Made by a program: the position numbers and the translations under genes. The notes beneath the pieces are model-generated. The model did not search any database. It saw only the letters and a program-made list of their open reading frames with translations, and had not been told where the DNA came from. Positions 12,101 through 20,215 of a DNA stretch of 64,000 nt are shown here, piece by piece (positions within the stretch are counted from its first letter, which is position 1; the number at the start of each line of letters is the position of its first letter). The stretch comes from Norana najaformis (Eukaryota > Annelida > Clitellata > Crassiclitellata > Hormogastridae). The DNA lies in assembly GCA_964023275.1 (NCBI GenBank), contig OZ029917.1:20557988-20621987 (forward strand), read 5' to 3'.

Positions 12101-13227
12101 GACTCTTGGATCTTTACATGAAAGAACACTTTTGCCTATAAATTATGTCTTGACTGAGCAACTGTGAATAAGCTTGTCCCCATGACATGCTTTTCATTGT
12201 GCGCTGTAGAAATCTTGGGATTACGATCTGGCAATTCATGAATAAAAGAGTCCAATTCTAACCATCAAGAGGTGGAGACTTGCACACGTATACACAAGTC
12301 TTACTCAATTTATTAGGAACTTGATCCTAAGAAAAACTAAAAGTATTGATGGAAAACTTCTTGTCTTGCAATGGATCATGTGTCAGGGCAGTTGCTATGG
12401 AATGCTTCAAGTCATTCAACAGAGTTTGTAGGTGCATTAACTTGCCAAAGCCAGTTATTTGCAACTTGTGAGTTTAGCGATTTTAAAGGACAGCTTGAAA
12501 GCCAACTGATCCAAGGTTGTCAGTTGAATTGTCTATACTGGAAAGCACTGAGCAATCCAACTCTTACTCTGAACAAGCTGTTCGAAATGGCTCAAGCAGC
12601 TGAATTCACAGAAGCTCAGGCCTTGGAGATAACAAGCGAGCAAACTGCCAACGAATCAATAAACCGGCCTAAGGCAAAGAACCCCAAGACCAAGCCAATC
12701 TCAGCCTCATATGATCACATGGCTTATGCTAAACCACTTTCCATAGCTGTTGATGATGCTGCGTTGCTGAAACCAACTCCAACTCCTATGTACTGACAGT
12801 TTTGAATCAGGAATCTACCATTAGCATGTAGGGTCAGAATAGAGATAGAAAACACACATTACATATTTTCATAGTCCAGTTTTGAACTTGATTATGCACG
12901 GCTTCATAAATTCCTTAAATATAACGTCATATTATGTCAAACAATGTAAATCGATACAATCGATTTCCATGTTTATACCTTAATCGCCGCTAATGACAAC
13001 TATAACTCATATAGTGAATGTATTATGTTGTGCCTCATCGAAAGTCTTATGTCAGAGTTTTGGGGTCATTTGAGATTTCGGGCACGATGAAGGCCAATGC
13101 CTACCTGCGGTGTTTCAGGAGTAGGAGGCAATCTGGGCGAACCATCTTGCAAGGCATGAGGCACGACGCCGCGGACAGGGGTGCTGGCCAACCCTTGCCC
13201 GATCTTTTGTCTAAGGCCTTTAAACAT
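1..13227 (-). CDS. GOLGA4: Golgin-245/GOLGA4-like trans-Golgi coiled-coil tether, whole gene span (3' end outside window)
   Basis: This is a spliced gene read right to left: exons 13105-13227, 11477-11926, 10375-10422, 7620-7775, 7018-7155, 6511-6666 and 1-6187, all joined in phase 0, giving about 2419 residues before the window edge. Golgin-245 is a peripheral protein of the trans-Golgi that captures vesicles through its N-terminus and binds ARL1 through a C-terminal GRIP domain. The N-terminus MFKGLRQKIGQG matches the family start MFKKLKQKI. The Ser/Thr-rich linker, the block SQDKAFRRISELKEQIHLDQ and VLRTQ+ITLLKQ also align with the vertebrate protein block by block and in order. The rest is heptad-like coiled coil rich in E, K, L and Q. 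The GRIP domain would lie left of position 1 and is not seen. The identity rests on the colinear N-terminal blocks; the long coiled coil alone would not distinguish it from other golgins. Confidence 0.9.
4021..4500 (-). repeat. Coding minisatellite: four near-identical 120-bp units
   Basis: Units start at 4021, 4141, 4261 and 4381 with an exact 120-bp period and only a few differences. Diverged units flank them at about 3781-4020 and 4501-4590. On the minus strand each unit encodes 40 residues of coiled coil, including MEEVKEVHKEELNHLQEEIK and LITTKETELAGNDEKWQAR. They correspond to about residues 920-1080 of the golgin. Confidence 0.95.
6511..6666 (-). CDS. GOLGA4: GOLGA4-like exon 6
   Basis: The exon is 156 bp (52 residues) of coiled coil, beginning IARMSSLLLASKES and ending EQLQAAIQK. 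Acceptor attttttcag and donor AAG|gtaaga are both strong. It joins KDQDFATLFEEL of the next exon in phase 0. Confidence 0.88.
7018..7155 (-). CDS. GOLGA4: GOLGA4-like exon 5
   Basis: The exon is 138 bp (46 residues), from ITLLKQGKEVPEEM to NQNEAVLKEK, with acceptor atatttcag. The donor is a weak gtacaa after AAA, so the 3' boundary is less certain than the others. It is an acidic linker corresponding to the variable region after VSLLKQ in vertebrate relatives. Confidence 0.75.
7620..7775 (-). CDS. GOLGA4: GOLGA4-like exon 4
   Basis: The exon is 156 bp (52 residues), with acceptor ttttaaag and donor CAG|gttttt. It begins DTMTKSQDKAFRRISELKEQ and ends EVIKVLRTQ. It is the most diagnostic block: vertebrate golgin-245 has a nearly matching SQDKSLRRIAELREEL and LEEKDQ...VLQTQV. 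It starts the continuous coiled coil. Confidence 0.95.
8300..9900 (+). mobile_element. Degenerate CR1/L2-type LINE in golgin intron 3
   Basis: Broken plus-strand reading frames show reverse-transcriptase features. LKKIDTDHNDVNTCRPISNL at about 8890-8945 is the RT N-terminal block. SLIFDICYAMDSGQVTVALL lies at about 9075-9135, LSMAAHINSLCRS at about 9318-9356 and PEYIKELV near the C-terminus at about 9670. Frameshifts, stops and small duplications show it is inactive. It sits within the intron between golgin exons 3 and 4. Confidence 0.7.
10375..10422 (-). CDS. GOLGA4: GOLGA4-like exon 3 (48-bp microexon)
   Basis: Acceptor catttttag and donor gtaaat flank 16 codons, VLKTYQEMEKERDKLR. Exon 2 ends KFSQ and exon 4 begins DTMTKSQDK. 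The joined sequence follows the vertebrate golgin-245 segment of the same length, which supports the splice model. Confidence 0.9.
11477..11926 (-). CDS. GOLGA4: GOLGA4-like exon 2 (Ser/Thr-rich linker and first conserved block)
   Basis: The exon is 450 bp (150 residues), with acceptor ...tgtttcag at 11927 and donor gtaaga after CAG at 11477. It encodes a low-complexity region rich in S, T and D (residues about 42-165), including RDRTTRSRTSSVSSQ and DVESVTSEAEDGG. It then gives NISKEELYRCYCQMQQRSTKYRWKFSQ without a break; this last part corresponds to the family segment that begins the coiled coil. The S/T-rich linker is likely phosphorylated (inference). Confidence 0.92.
11985..12235 (+). 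repeat. LINE 3'-end family A copy
   Basis: The copy runs from ...tttcctcttatccctc through gctgccacgctgtctctc to gcgctgtagaaatcttggga followed by ttacga. It matches the copies at 39460-39720, 43140-43325 and others. The family ends in GCGCTGTAGAAATCT plus a short GATTAC-type tail, as LINE 3' ends do. Confidence 0.75.
12360..12795 (+). mobile_element. Gypsy-like gag fragment inside golgin intron 1
   Basis: A plus-strand ORF at 12371-12796 includes CEFSDFKGQLESQLIQGC and LTLNKLFEMAQAAEFTEAQ. This pattern (short Cys block, charged residues, then LTL..A...A...E) is typical of the C-terminal half of Ty3/Gypsy gag in invertebrates. No protease, RT or LTRs are recognisable nearby, so it is a remnant. 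It is antisense to the golgin gene. Confidence 0.55.
13105..13227 (-). CDS. GOLGA4: GOLGA4-like exon 1 (start codon)
   Basis: The ATG is the complement of 13225-13227. The exon encodes 41 residues beginning MFKGLRQKIGQGLASTPVRG and ends in CCGCAG followed by the donor gtaggc. The basic N-terminal peptide matches the conserved golgin-245 start, the segment known in that family to contact vesicles. This start was chosen for that match and because a housekeeping-type promoter lies directly upstream. The exon ends in phase 0 and joins NVSPANPV of exon 2. Confidence 0.85.
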
Positions 13228-13229
13228 CC

Positions 13230-13400
13230 TCTACGATTGGCGGATAGACCATGGGAAAGACTGTGCAATTTAGTAAAGAATTATAAGTTCGCATCTGTTG
13301 CCGCCGCGTATCACGGCGAGTTTATTTACAAGAATTGCTGCACCGGAAGCCAATGCCGCGCATGCGCAACACGTCACATCGACAGCTGTGACACATTCGT
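13230..13400 (-). promoter_or_regulatory. GOLGA4-like promoter with NRF1, ETS and CCAAT motifs
   Basis: Upstream of the ATG (minus strand), in a CpG-rich stretch, lie a CCAAT box (attgg on plus, 13236-13240), an ETS core (ccggaag, 13343-13349), a perfect NRF1-type palindrome GCGCATGCGC (13358-13367) and a CRE-like half site (acgtca, 13371-13376). No TATA box is seen. This combination is typical of TATA-less housekeeping promoters. The transcription start is not determined. Confidence 0.6.
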
Positions 13401-13510
13401 CAGTTTTCGCAACAGCCTTCGCATTGTAGCAATTTTTCATTCGGTTCGAATGAAATGTAAAGGCGAAAGTCAGTGTGCTTGAAATTTACTCTGACATGAC
13501 TGACGTTTGA

Positions 13511-13540
13511 GACTGACTGACTGACTGACTGACTGACTAA
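13511..13540. repeat. (GACT)n microsatellite
   Basis: There are about six consecutive gact units, just outside the golgin promoter. Confidence 0.9.
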
Positions 13541-13559
13541 TAGCGGTTCATTTTAATTG

Positions 13560-13650
13560 TTTCTACACTGCGCCTGTGAATAAGCTGGTTCCCGCGACTT
13601 AGCTTTCGTTGGGCGCTGTAGAAATCTCGAGAGTACGATTAAGCAATCTG
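13560..13650 (+). repeat. LINE 3'-end family A copy, 5' truncated
   Basis: The copy shows gaataagctggttcccgcga, cttagctttcgttgggcgct and gtagaaatctcgag followed by gtacgatta. Only the last 90 bp of the family are present. Confidence 0.8.
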
Positions 13651-13847
13651 CACGTAGACCTTCAATTTCGTCTGTAGCCTTAAGTGCAATTAATGAACAG
13701 ACTTTCTGTGTCTGCTAGGATTCCCTTCTTGGCTTTTCGACAGGAATCACCGTGGGATATGGCTTGCACAACGACTGCTTGGCAGCGACTTTCGACTTAA
13801 ATGCCTTGAGCATTATGACAGTGGAGCTCTAGAAGTTCTCAGGTTAT

Positions 13848-13890
13848 TATTATTATTGTTATTATTATTGTTGTTGTTGTTGTTGTTGAA
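13848..13890. repeat. (TTA/TTG)n microsatellite
   Basis: This is a run of ttattattattg and ttgttgttg units. Confidence 0.9.
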
Positions 13891-14084
13891 TAAACACGTC
13901 TTTCCTAGAGCCTGTTAAGACTCTGTAGGTCGATGCGTGCATGGCATTGCTGTTAATGCTACACATCACGAACGATGACCTCAACTGACCTTAGACGGAC
14001 TTCATGGTCAACGTCTTTGGTCTCAAGTAAAACAGGCCATGCATTGATCGATCGATCGATCGGTCTGTTTTTGGATATGGAACG

Positions 14085-14820
14085 CAGGAGGATACAGAGG
14101 GTGAGGAGGAAAAGGAAATGGAGGAAGAGTAAGAGAAACAGAAAGAATATAAAGGTGAAATAAAAAGAGAAGGATGGATTGGAGGAAGGAAGGAAGAGGA
14201 TGGACAAGACCATGAGGAGGAAGAAGAAGAAGACGAGGATTACGAGAGGAAGAGGAAAGGAATGAAGAGGAGGAATAGAAAGAGGAGGGGAGGAAGGGAA
14301 GGAAGCTCGTCTGGTGAGTGAGTGGCTGATCATCTGTCTCTTTCCGGTGATAAATATGACGATAAGACATCGTCTACGAAGAAATGTTTCCGTCTCTGCC
14401 TCGAACATCTGAGTCTCACTGCCTCTTCCGTCATTCCCATCATATATATGATTCATCATTCTTCTCTTCCTTCCTTCTTCCTTCCGTCCTCCTTCCTTCC
14501 TTCCTCTGTCCTTTCTTGCTTCCTTTTTTCCTTCTTCCTTTCTACCTTTCATTCCTTCCTTTCTTTCTTCTTTCTTTCCTTTCTTTCTTGTTTCCTTCTC
14601 CATTACTTCCATCTTTTCTTTCTTCCTTCCTTCACTTCTTTCTTCCTTTCTTCTTTCCCTCCTTCCTTCCTCCTTCCTTCATTCGTTTCTTCATTCTTTC
14701 TTTCTTTCCTTCCTTCTTTTCTTCTATCCATCCTTCCTTCCTTTCTTCCTCGCCCTTTCTTTTTTCTTCCTTTCTTCCATCCTTCCTTTCTTTTTCTGTT
14801 CACAGACGAATTTAGGTGAA
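14085..14820. repeat. Paired purine-rich (14085-14310) and pyrimidine-rich (14455-14815) low-complexity blocks
   Basis: The left block is almost all A/G on the plus strand (ggaggaaggaaggaagagg-like). The right block is almost all C/T (ttccttccttcttccttcc-like). Together they are imperfect inverted repeats about 140 bp apart. Long open frames here, rich in S, F and L or in K, E and R, are composition artefacts and not genes. Confidence 0.9.
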
Positions 14821-14837
14821 GTTCCCAGGGTTCTTTA

Positions 14838-14925
14838 ATGTATGCATGTGTTTGTATGTATGTATGCATGTTTGTATGTATGTATGCATATATTTATGCA
14901 TGCGTATGTATACATATATGTACAC
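14838..14925. repeat. (TATG)n microsatellite
   Basis: Repeated tatg and gtatgcatg units form an alternating purine-pyrimidine tract. Confidence 0.9.
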
Positions 14926-14929
14926 ATTT

Positions 14930-15135
14930 TCTCTACAGCGACAACGAGTAGCTCTGATCATTTCTCAAGGAATTTACAGGGCGAGACCCTTTACCACCGG
15001 AGCATTGAATTTGCAGGGACGAATGGCCACTTTAGGTCACCATGCATAAGAACCGTGCTTAGCCGACGTATAAATCTCTGAAATATAACTACGGTCAATA
15101 TGCGAACCGGCTGCCATACGTACCAAGGACCTTTT
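14930..15135 (-). repeat. Diverged tRNA-derived SINE (family B)
   Basis: On the plus strand the block has gcgagaccctttaccaccgg, ataaatctctgaaatata and caatatgcgaaccggc. These match, with many changes, the better copies at 53885-54065 and 63145-63330. The tRNA-like head lies at the right end, so the element reads on the minus strand. Confidence 0.5.
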
Positions 15136-15555
15136 ACGCAACCTCTAAGCAAAGGAGCTAACAGGGGTCAGTATATAGCCTTTGGGCAGTGGTTTTAAAA
15201 TTTGGAAAAACTCCTTTGATTTTGAACCATTAAGACCTTCGTAATGTTGCAATTTTCTCAAAGTAAACAACACAAGTGTTGGAAGCATGAATGCAAAATG
15301 AGTGGAGAATAGAACATTATATGCTAGTATATATATAATTCCTCAGTTTAACGACATCTTATGGTATCAAAGGCCGTTGACGTCGCCCTCCTTTTTTATC
15401 CAGGCTTGTGACTGGCACTACCCACAAACAAGGCAGTGGCTGAGTTATATATACTAGTACCCATAAAAGGAACAATTTAAATGAGGACAAAAGTTGTGAC
15501 GTTACATGTAGCTCATGTCAATCGATACCCAGAAGCCTTGCCTTCTTCGACACAA

Positions 15556-15818
15556 GGCTGATTGCATTAACCCCTCAAAGCCCCTAAGGGTTAGGGTTAG
15601 GCTGACTGCATTGACCCCTCAAAGCCCCTAAGGGTTAGGGCTAGGCTGATTGCATTGACCCCTCAAAGTCTCTAAGGGTTAGGGTTAGGTTGACTGCGTT
15701 ACCCGTCAAAGCCCCTAAGGGTTAGGCTGATTGCACTGACCCTTCAAAGCCCCTAAGGGTTAGGGTTAGGCTGATTGCGTTGACCCCTCAAAGTCCCTGA
15801 GGATGAGGGTTAGGCTGA
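15556..15818. repeat. 44-bp tandem repeat containing TTAGGGTTAGGG
   Basis: Six units start at about 15556, 15600, 15644, 15688, 15725 and 15769, with spacings of 44, 44, 44, 37 and 44. Each has ggctgattgcattgacccct and caaagcccctaag, then ggttagggtta. The 37-bp unit lacks one gggttag step. It is an interstitial minisatellite, not a telomere. Confidence 0.93.
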
Positions 15819-15819
15819 A

Positions 15820-16430
15820 TCCTTTCCCTTGGATTTAAACATTTAATCAGTAAACAGACAAACATTATTGAGCGCCTTCCGACAAAACATCCATAATATT
15901 TTCAGATGTTTTACACCGTGGGGTTTAACTCTAAACCTAGAGCGTCAAACGTCTAAAGCGTTAGGCTATAAAGTATTTCCGTTTGTGGATTTCATCGTTA
16001 CACTGGGGCTCTAAGCGATTTTGATATCTCATTTACAGGCGCTGTATAAATCCGCTGATATATTATGCATCCTATCAATTGTTCGTAACCGATATTGGAA
16101 CAAAACTTTTCATATAATGACCGGAATGTTCAGCTATAATGACGCTACGTTCCTCTTTCAAAACAATCCCTCCGTCCCTCCGTCCGTTCGTTCGTCCGTC
16201 CATCCTTCCCTCTCTCCTTCCCTCCCTAAGCATCTCTGTAATCTGACCCAGCTGTCTTCAGCTGACTGCAGTCAACCCCTTATCCGATAACGGTTCAATT
16301 GGATGTCTGTGTGTGAAAACGGTCTTGGCACTTTCTGTCTGTTTCAGAAGACATATTAATAGTCTGATATCTTCGCCTGAATTTGTCGTTATCCGGAATG
16401 CATCAGAGGGTTAATTTGTTAAGCCAAGCA
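15820..16430. other. No gene recognised
   Basis: This is AT-moderate intergenic DNA with a short tccgtccctccgtccg pyrimidine run near 16170-16225. I see no coding signal or recognisable repeat. Confidence 0.6.
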
Positions 16431-16468
16431 TGTTGTTAGACGGGCAGAATCTGTTCGGTGAATCGGTG

Positions 16469-17100
16469 TCACTTCAGCTGTGGTAGGGTCGACTGGCGAG
16501 GAGCGACGGGACAGGCGGCGTTGTGGGAGCCGCACTGCCACTGGCGACTGGCAACGTCGTACGGCTTCAGGCAGACGAAGCAGAACTGATAGTTGCACGA
16601 CTTGCAGACCATGTGCTTGCAGGCGTCTCTGTGCTCCAGGAGAGTTCCACATCGGGGACATCCGCGCACCGATGGACAGCCACTGACCGAACCAATCGTC
16701 TTGACCGGCTGAATCTCCAGAAAGCGTATCCGTGGATCAACCCCGTTGGCACAGTCGCTGAAGCCGCAGAAACTTACCATCGACGTTACTTGCCTCAAAC
16801 ATGACCAGCAGAAGACTTGACTGCACAACGGGCACTGAACGCAGCTGGCGGCCGATTCAACCGGATCGCGATACAACCACACGCCACCGCGACACCATCC
16901 AGGGCACTTCTGAAATCCAGGAATGACTCGGAACGAATTTTCCGTAACCTTGCCATCTAAGTAGACCACTGACTGACCTTTAACCTGCAGAGCTTTGCGA
17001 ATAAATGCGTAGCTCCAATCGCAACTGCATGACGGACATGGAAAGCGCAGTTTCCCAGCGTCAGAGAGGTTGGTGCAATAGTCAAGCAGCGTCTCGGGAC
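16469..17100 (-). CDS. Ubl-RBR gene, terminal exon (IBR and RING2)
   Basis: Acceptor ttcgctgtag lies at 17101 and the stop is TGA at 16469-16471. The exon encodes 209 residues with at least 20 cysteines. Order: PETLLDYC, FPCPSCSCDW, KCPGWCRGG, SCVQCPLCSQVFCWSC (IBR-like), GFSDCANG, GCPRCGTLLEHRDACKHMVC, KSCNYQFCFVCL (Rcat-like), and a final QCGSHNAACPVAPRQ. The exon is GC-richer than its surroundings and clearly coding. Confidence 0.9.
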
Positions 17101-19176
17101 CTACAGCGAATCCACCACACACATCATCATTATCAGCGTCGTCGTCGTCATCAGTTGGCAGCAAATACTACAATTGAATTCAGTTTGCAAGTCGATGGCT
17201 CTCCCTTTACTTCATAGCCGAAGCAAGAAGTTGCTTTTTTGCAACTAATACAATCGCATCCTAAAAACTTTCTCTTATTTTACTTAGAGCTAATGGTCTC
17301 TACCTGATCTGGCAACTGCTCATCCCGACGTCTGAGGGGATAAGGAGTCTTAACAGTCGCATGTCTATCAGCCGATGGTGTAACTCGTTAGTGGCGTTGG
17401 ATCGATAGATTTCGAGACAAATTAGTGTTCACTGAGACGGTCTTGTGACTATTCCCAAAGAAACTGCGGCTGATCAACTCTATACACCAGGCAAAAATGG
17501 CCAATGACTAGTAGAACGCATGCGCTTTTCACTGCTTTGCATGCTGGTTCAAACCTCCCCTCAGCCAGTCACTTTAGCTTGCAAGTGGCTTGGCTGGACG
17601 GATAGATCATTCAAGCCGAGGAATTTCTGCTTGTTCTAAGACCACACCGCCCACGAAGAGGCTGAATGACTGGCTGCCTACTGAGGCTGGGCATGAATGC
17701 CCTATCTAGCATCACCCAGTTGTTGAACCAACTGAATTTTAGTGTGACACAAAGATCACGACAAACGCCGACTATGCTAAAACTGTACGTGTGTTGTATG
17801 CATGGGACATAATAACAGAAGAATGATGGAACATTTCATTCCATCTGATGCAAAACTTCAACAACTTGTCAAAGTCTTCAGTTAAACTAAAAAGAAGCAT
17901 CAATACTGATGCTGTCTGGTAAAAACCAATCACTATGACCTACAGCAAGATAATTACTCGAGAGAGGCAACAGTTTACTTTTCTGCCAGACACTTGTTTC
18001 CGAAAGCGTTCTAGCCACAAAGAGTCTTCAGTTACGACACATTATTTGAACATTAACATTATTTAAACTGTTGCCTTTATTCAACGTTTAGCAGTACCTA
18101 GCTTAGTGTCATACGAATGTTACAGTTTACGGATGTCAATCTTACCGATGGCATGTCCACAAGACATTCTAAGACGTGGGCTAGAGTAAGCACTATCAAA
18201 GGTGATCATATCCGGTTCGTATGTCGTTGACACGGCATCACCACAGATTAACGACCCGATGTAAAGTGGTAGCGGACGGCAAACTCCAGCACCCAGCAAG
18301 CCTCTGCAAAGACGAATCACCATAAATATCTGGCCCATTGGTGGAATATCGTAAGACTTGATTGTATGTCCTTTTCTTCGCTCCAGTTCGCTCCCTACAA
18401 TAACACAAAAACATACAGGTCTATTAAGAGTGCGTCTGCGCAGCCAAACTCTGAAATATTATCGCCAAACGGATAGCCACAGGATATTGATGATGCTGAT
18501 GATGATGATGACGACGACGATCATCTAGTAACCAGAAATCCAGAACTAGACCAAGTGTCCTGTGCTGTCACATGGATGCCAATCTATGTCATTATGCGTT
18601 AGCACCGCTCGATCACGAGACAGACTTTATTTGAACACGGAGCATCTGCTGTGCGCAGATCTGTGTATTATAACCAGACACAGATGTCTATCAATAGCTT
18701 TCGTAGCACATTAACTTACAGCGTGGGAAGCGCTCCGGCCTCTGCCTCGGAACCACACCCGACACTATAAGCAGATTTCCCAGGCCTAAACTTAATCTAG
18801 AGTTATATTCATACTGGGGCCTAACGAGAGTCGTCGCCTCTTGATCAGTTCTTAATACTACAGGCACCACGTGAAGGGGTAGAAAGTAAAGTGAGAACTT
18901 TTAGAACCAACATTAATAAAACAATTCATCTTACTATTAAAACTAAAAGTAAACTACGAAACTTGATTAGTAAACTAGCGGCATTAATGTATTAGGCCTA
19001 CTGCAATTAGTTACAATTTCTGATTATATTATAGACTTGCCCCTGTAGCCACATACACACACCGAAGAAGAAAAGGCTTAACCGATACCTGCGTAGACAA
19101 GTCGCAGTTCTTCCGGAGAAACTCCTGGAGCACATGTTCGTATAACCTCAGTGAAAAGCTGGTCGATCGTACAGGT
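16469..19176 (-). CDS. Ubiquitin-like plus RBR-type (IBR/RING2) E3 ligase-like protein, gene span (5' end not found)
   Basis: Three exons join cleanly with phase-1 introns: 19089-19176, 18146-18394 and 16469-17100. The first two give the C-terminal half of a ubiquitin-like fold (EELRLVYAG+SELERRKGH, then SYDIPPMGQIFMVIRL). A Cys-rich module follows: MSCGHAIG+PETLLDYC, CPSC, an IBR-like CVQCPLCSQVFCWSC, and a RING2/Rcat-like CPRC...DACKHMVCKSC...FCFVC. In RBR ligases the Rcat cysteine in this position (DAC here) receives ubiquitin from E2. The architecture recalls parkin, but there is no recognisable RING0 and the first ring is non-standard. The likely role is a cytosolic ubiquitin ligase; the substrate is unknown. 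The first beta strands of the ubiquitin-like domain and the start codon must lie upstream of 19176. Confidence 0.85.
17101..19088 (-). other. Introns of the Ubl-RBR gene
   Basis: Outside the exon at 18146-18394 this is intronic. It contains a (GAT/GAC)n microsatellite at about 18490-18522. No other repeat or gene is recognised. Confidence 0.7.
18146..18394 (-). CDS. Ubl-RBR gene, exon with end of ubiquitin-like domain and first Cys motif
   Basis: The exon is 249 bp with acceptor ttattgtag and donor CATCG|gtaaga. It begins by completing a Gly codon, then SELERRKGHTIKSYDIPPMG and QIFMVIRLCRG. A linker follows, then PRLRMSCGHAI. The GH motif (CGHAIGPETL across the splice) is a recurrent feature of this invertebrate/fish ligase group. 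Confidence 0.85.
19089..19176 (-). CDS. Ubl-RBR gene, internal exon (ubiquitin-like domain, part 1)
   Basis: Acceptor tgttcccag and donor GCAG|gtatcg bound 88 bp. It encodes TCTIDQLFTEVIRTCAPGVS then PEELRLVYA, ending in phase 1. The spacing from the helix (IDQLF..VI) to the strand LRLVYAG is that of ubiquitin. An upstream exon with the start codon is required and was not identified. Confidence 0.8.
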
Positions 19177-19329
19177 CTGGGAACAAAGCGTAGCACGCAT
19201 ACCGTAAGCTTCTGATCCTAATTTACTTTAATGCAATCATTTACAGTTAGTTTGATGCACTAATTTGCAGTTAATTTAATAAACGAAATTCATTTACACG
19301 GTTCTTCATGTTTTGGATAAGAACTCGGA

Positions 19330-20215
19330 AAATACACAGCCAATGCGGCTCCGAACACTAAGTCAGAAAGCCAATGAGGTCGCGAATATATGAAGATAGA
19401 ATAACACAGGCAGCTAATAGAACTCTCGTTATGCATGTATAAGAACAAAGGCAGCCAATTAGCTCTAGATTTTAAGATAACAATATAAAGACAGCCAAGT
19501 TCTGTAATCAGTGCAACTAGTTATAACTTATTATCAGTCTCCAGTCTCTACTTAGCCTCGTAGCCATAAATAGGGCTCTGCACACATAACATGCTATAGC
19601 TTTAATCGACACCTACGCAGACAAGTCTGTTTATCGTAATCTCAAGATTTCTACAGCGCCCAACGAAAGCCACGTCACGGGGACTGGCTTATTCACATAC
19701 CACATAAGTCAAAACCAAATAGATGGGCAAAAGTGGTTCGGTTCCAGGTCAAGATGAAAAAGTTCTGCTCGGGATTAGAAAAGAACACAGGGAGAGAGTG
19801 AGGTTCCGTTTTACATAATAAAAGAACGCAAGGAACCGACGAGGCTCTGCATTTGAAGATAAAAGAACACAGGGAAAGAGTGAGGTTCCGTTTTACATGA
19901 TAAAAGAACGAAAGGAACCGACGAGGTTCTGCATTTGAAGATAAAAGAACACAAGAAGAGAGTGAGGTTCCGTTTTACATGATAAAAGAACGAAAGGAAC
20001 CGACGAGGCTCTGCATTTGAAGATAAAAGAAAACAGGCACGAAGTGAGGCTCTGGGTTTCATAATAATAAAAAAGCACGCATCCATTGAGGCTCTGGGTT
20101 TTGAAGATAAAAGAACAGAAAGAGACAGAGGCCTTTAGTTTCATGACGACAGAATAAAGACAGCCAGTGAGGCTCTGAGTTTTTTGACAGAAGAATAGGC
20201 CTACATGCAGCCAAG
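19330..20215. repeat. 41-bp/82-bp tandem repeat array, interrupted by a LINE fragment
   Basis: The clear core is three 82-bp units starting at 19801, 19883 and 19965. Each consists of two related 41-bp halves (aggttccgttttacatgata and gaggctctgcatttgaagat, each followed by aaaagaac). More diverged 41-bp units extend left to about 19330 and right to about 20215. A family A LINE fragment at 19620-19765 splits the array. Minus-strand open frames here are repeat artefacts. Confidence 0.85.
19620..19765 (-). repeat. LINE 3'-end family A copy
   Basis: On the plus strand: gatttctacagcgcccaacg, aaagccacgtcacgg, then gcttattcac and ggttcggttccaggtcaag. This is the reverse complement of the family 3' end. 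Confidence 0.85.

Noticed and set aside
13018-13482. 154-codon plus-strand frame over the golgin promoter
   Set aside because: Antisense to golgin exon 1 and its promoter; no domain.
14322-14869. Open frames rich in S/F/L or K/E/R
   Set aside because: They arise from the purine/pyrimidine low-complexity tract; no domain and no codon structure.
15556-15818. Chromosome end (telomere)
   Set aside because: TTAGGG is embedded in a 44-bp unit and flanked on both sides by ordinary sequence and genes.
19801-20090. CRISPR-like array
   Set aside because: Units are contiguous 41/82-bp tandem repeats without unique spacers, in an animal genome.
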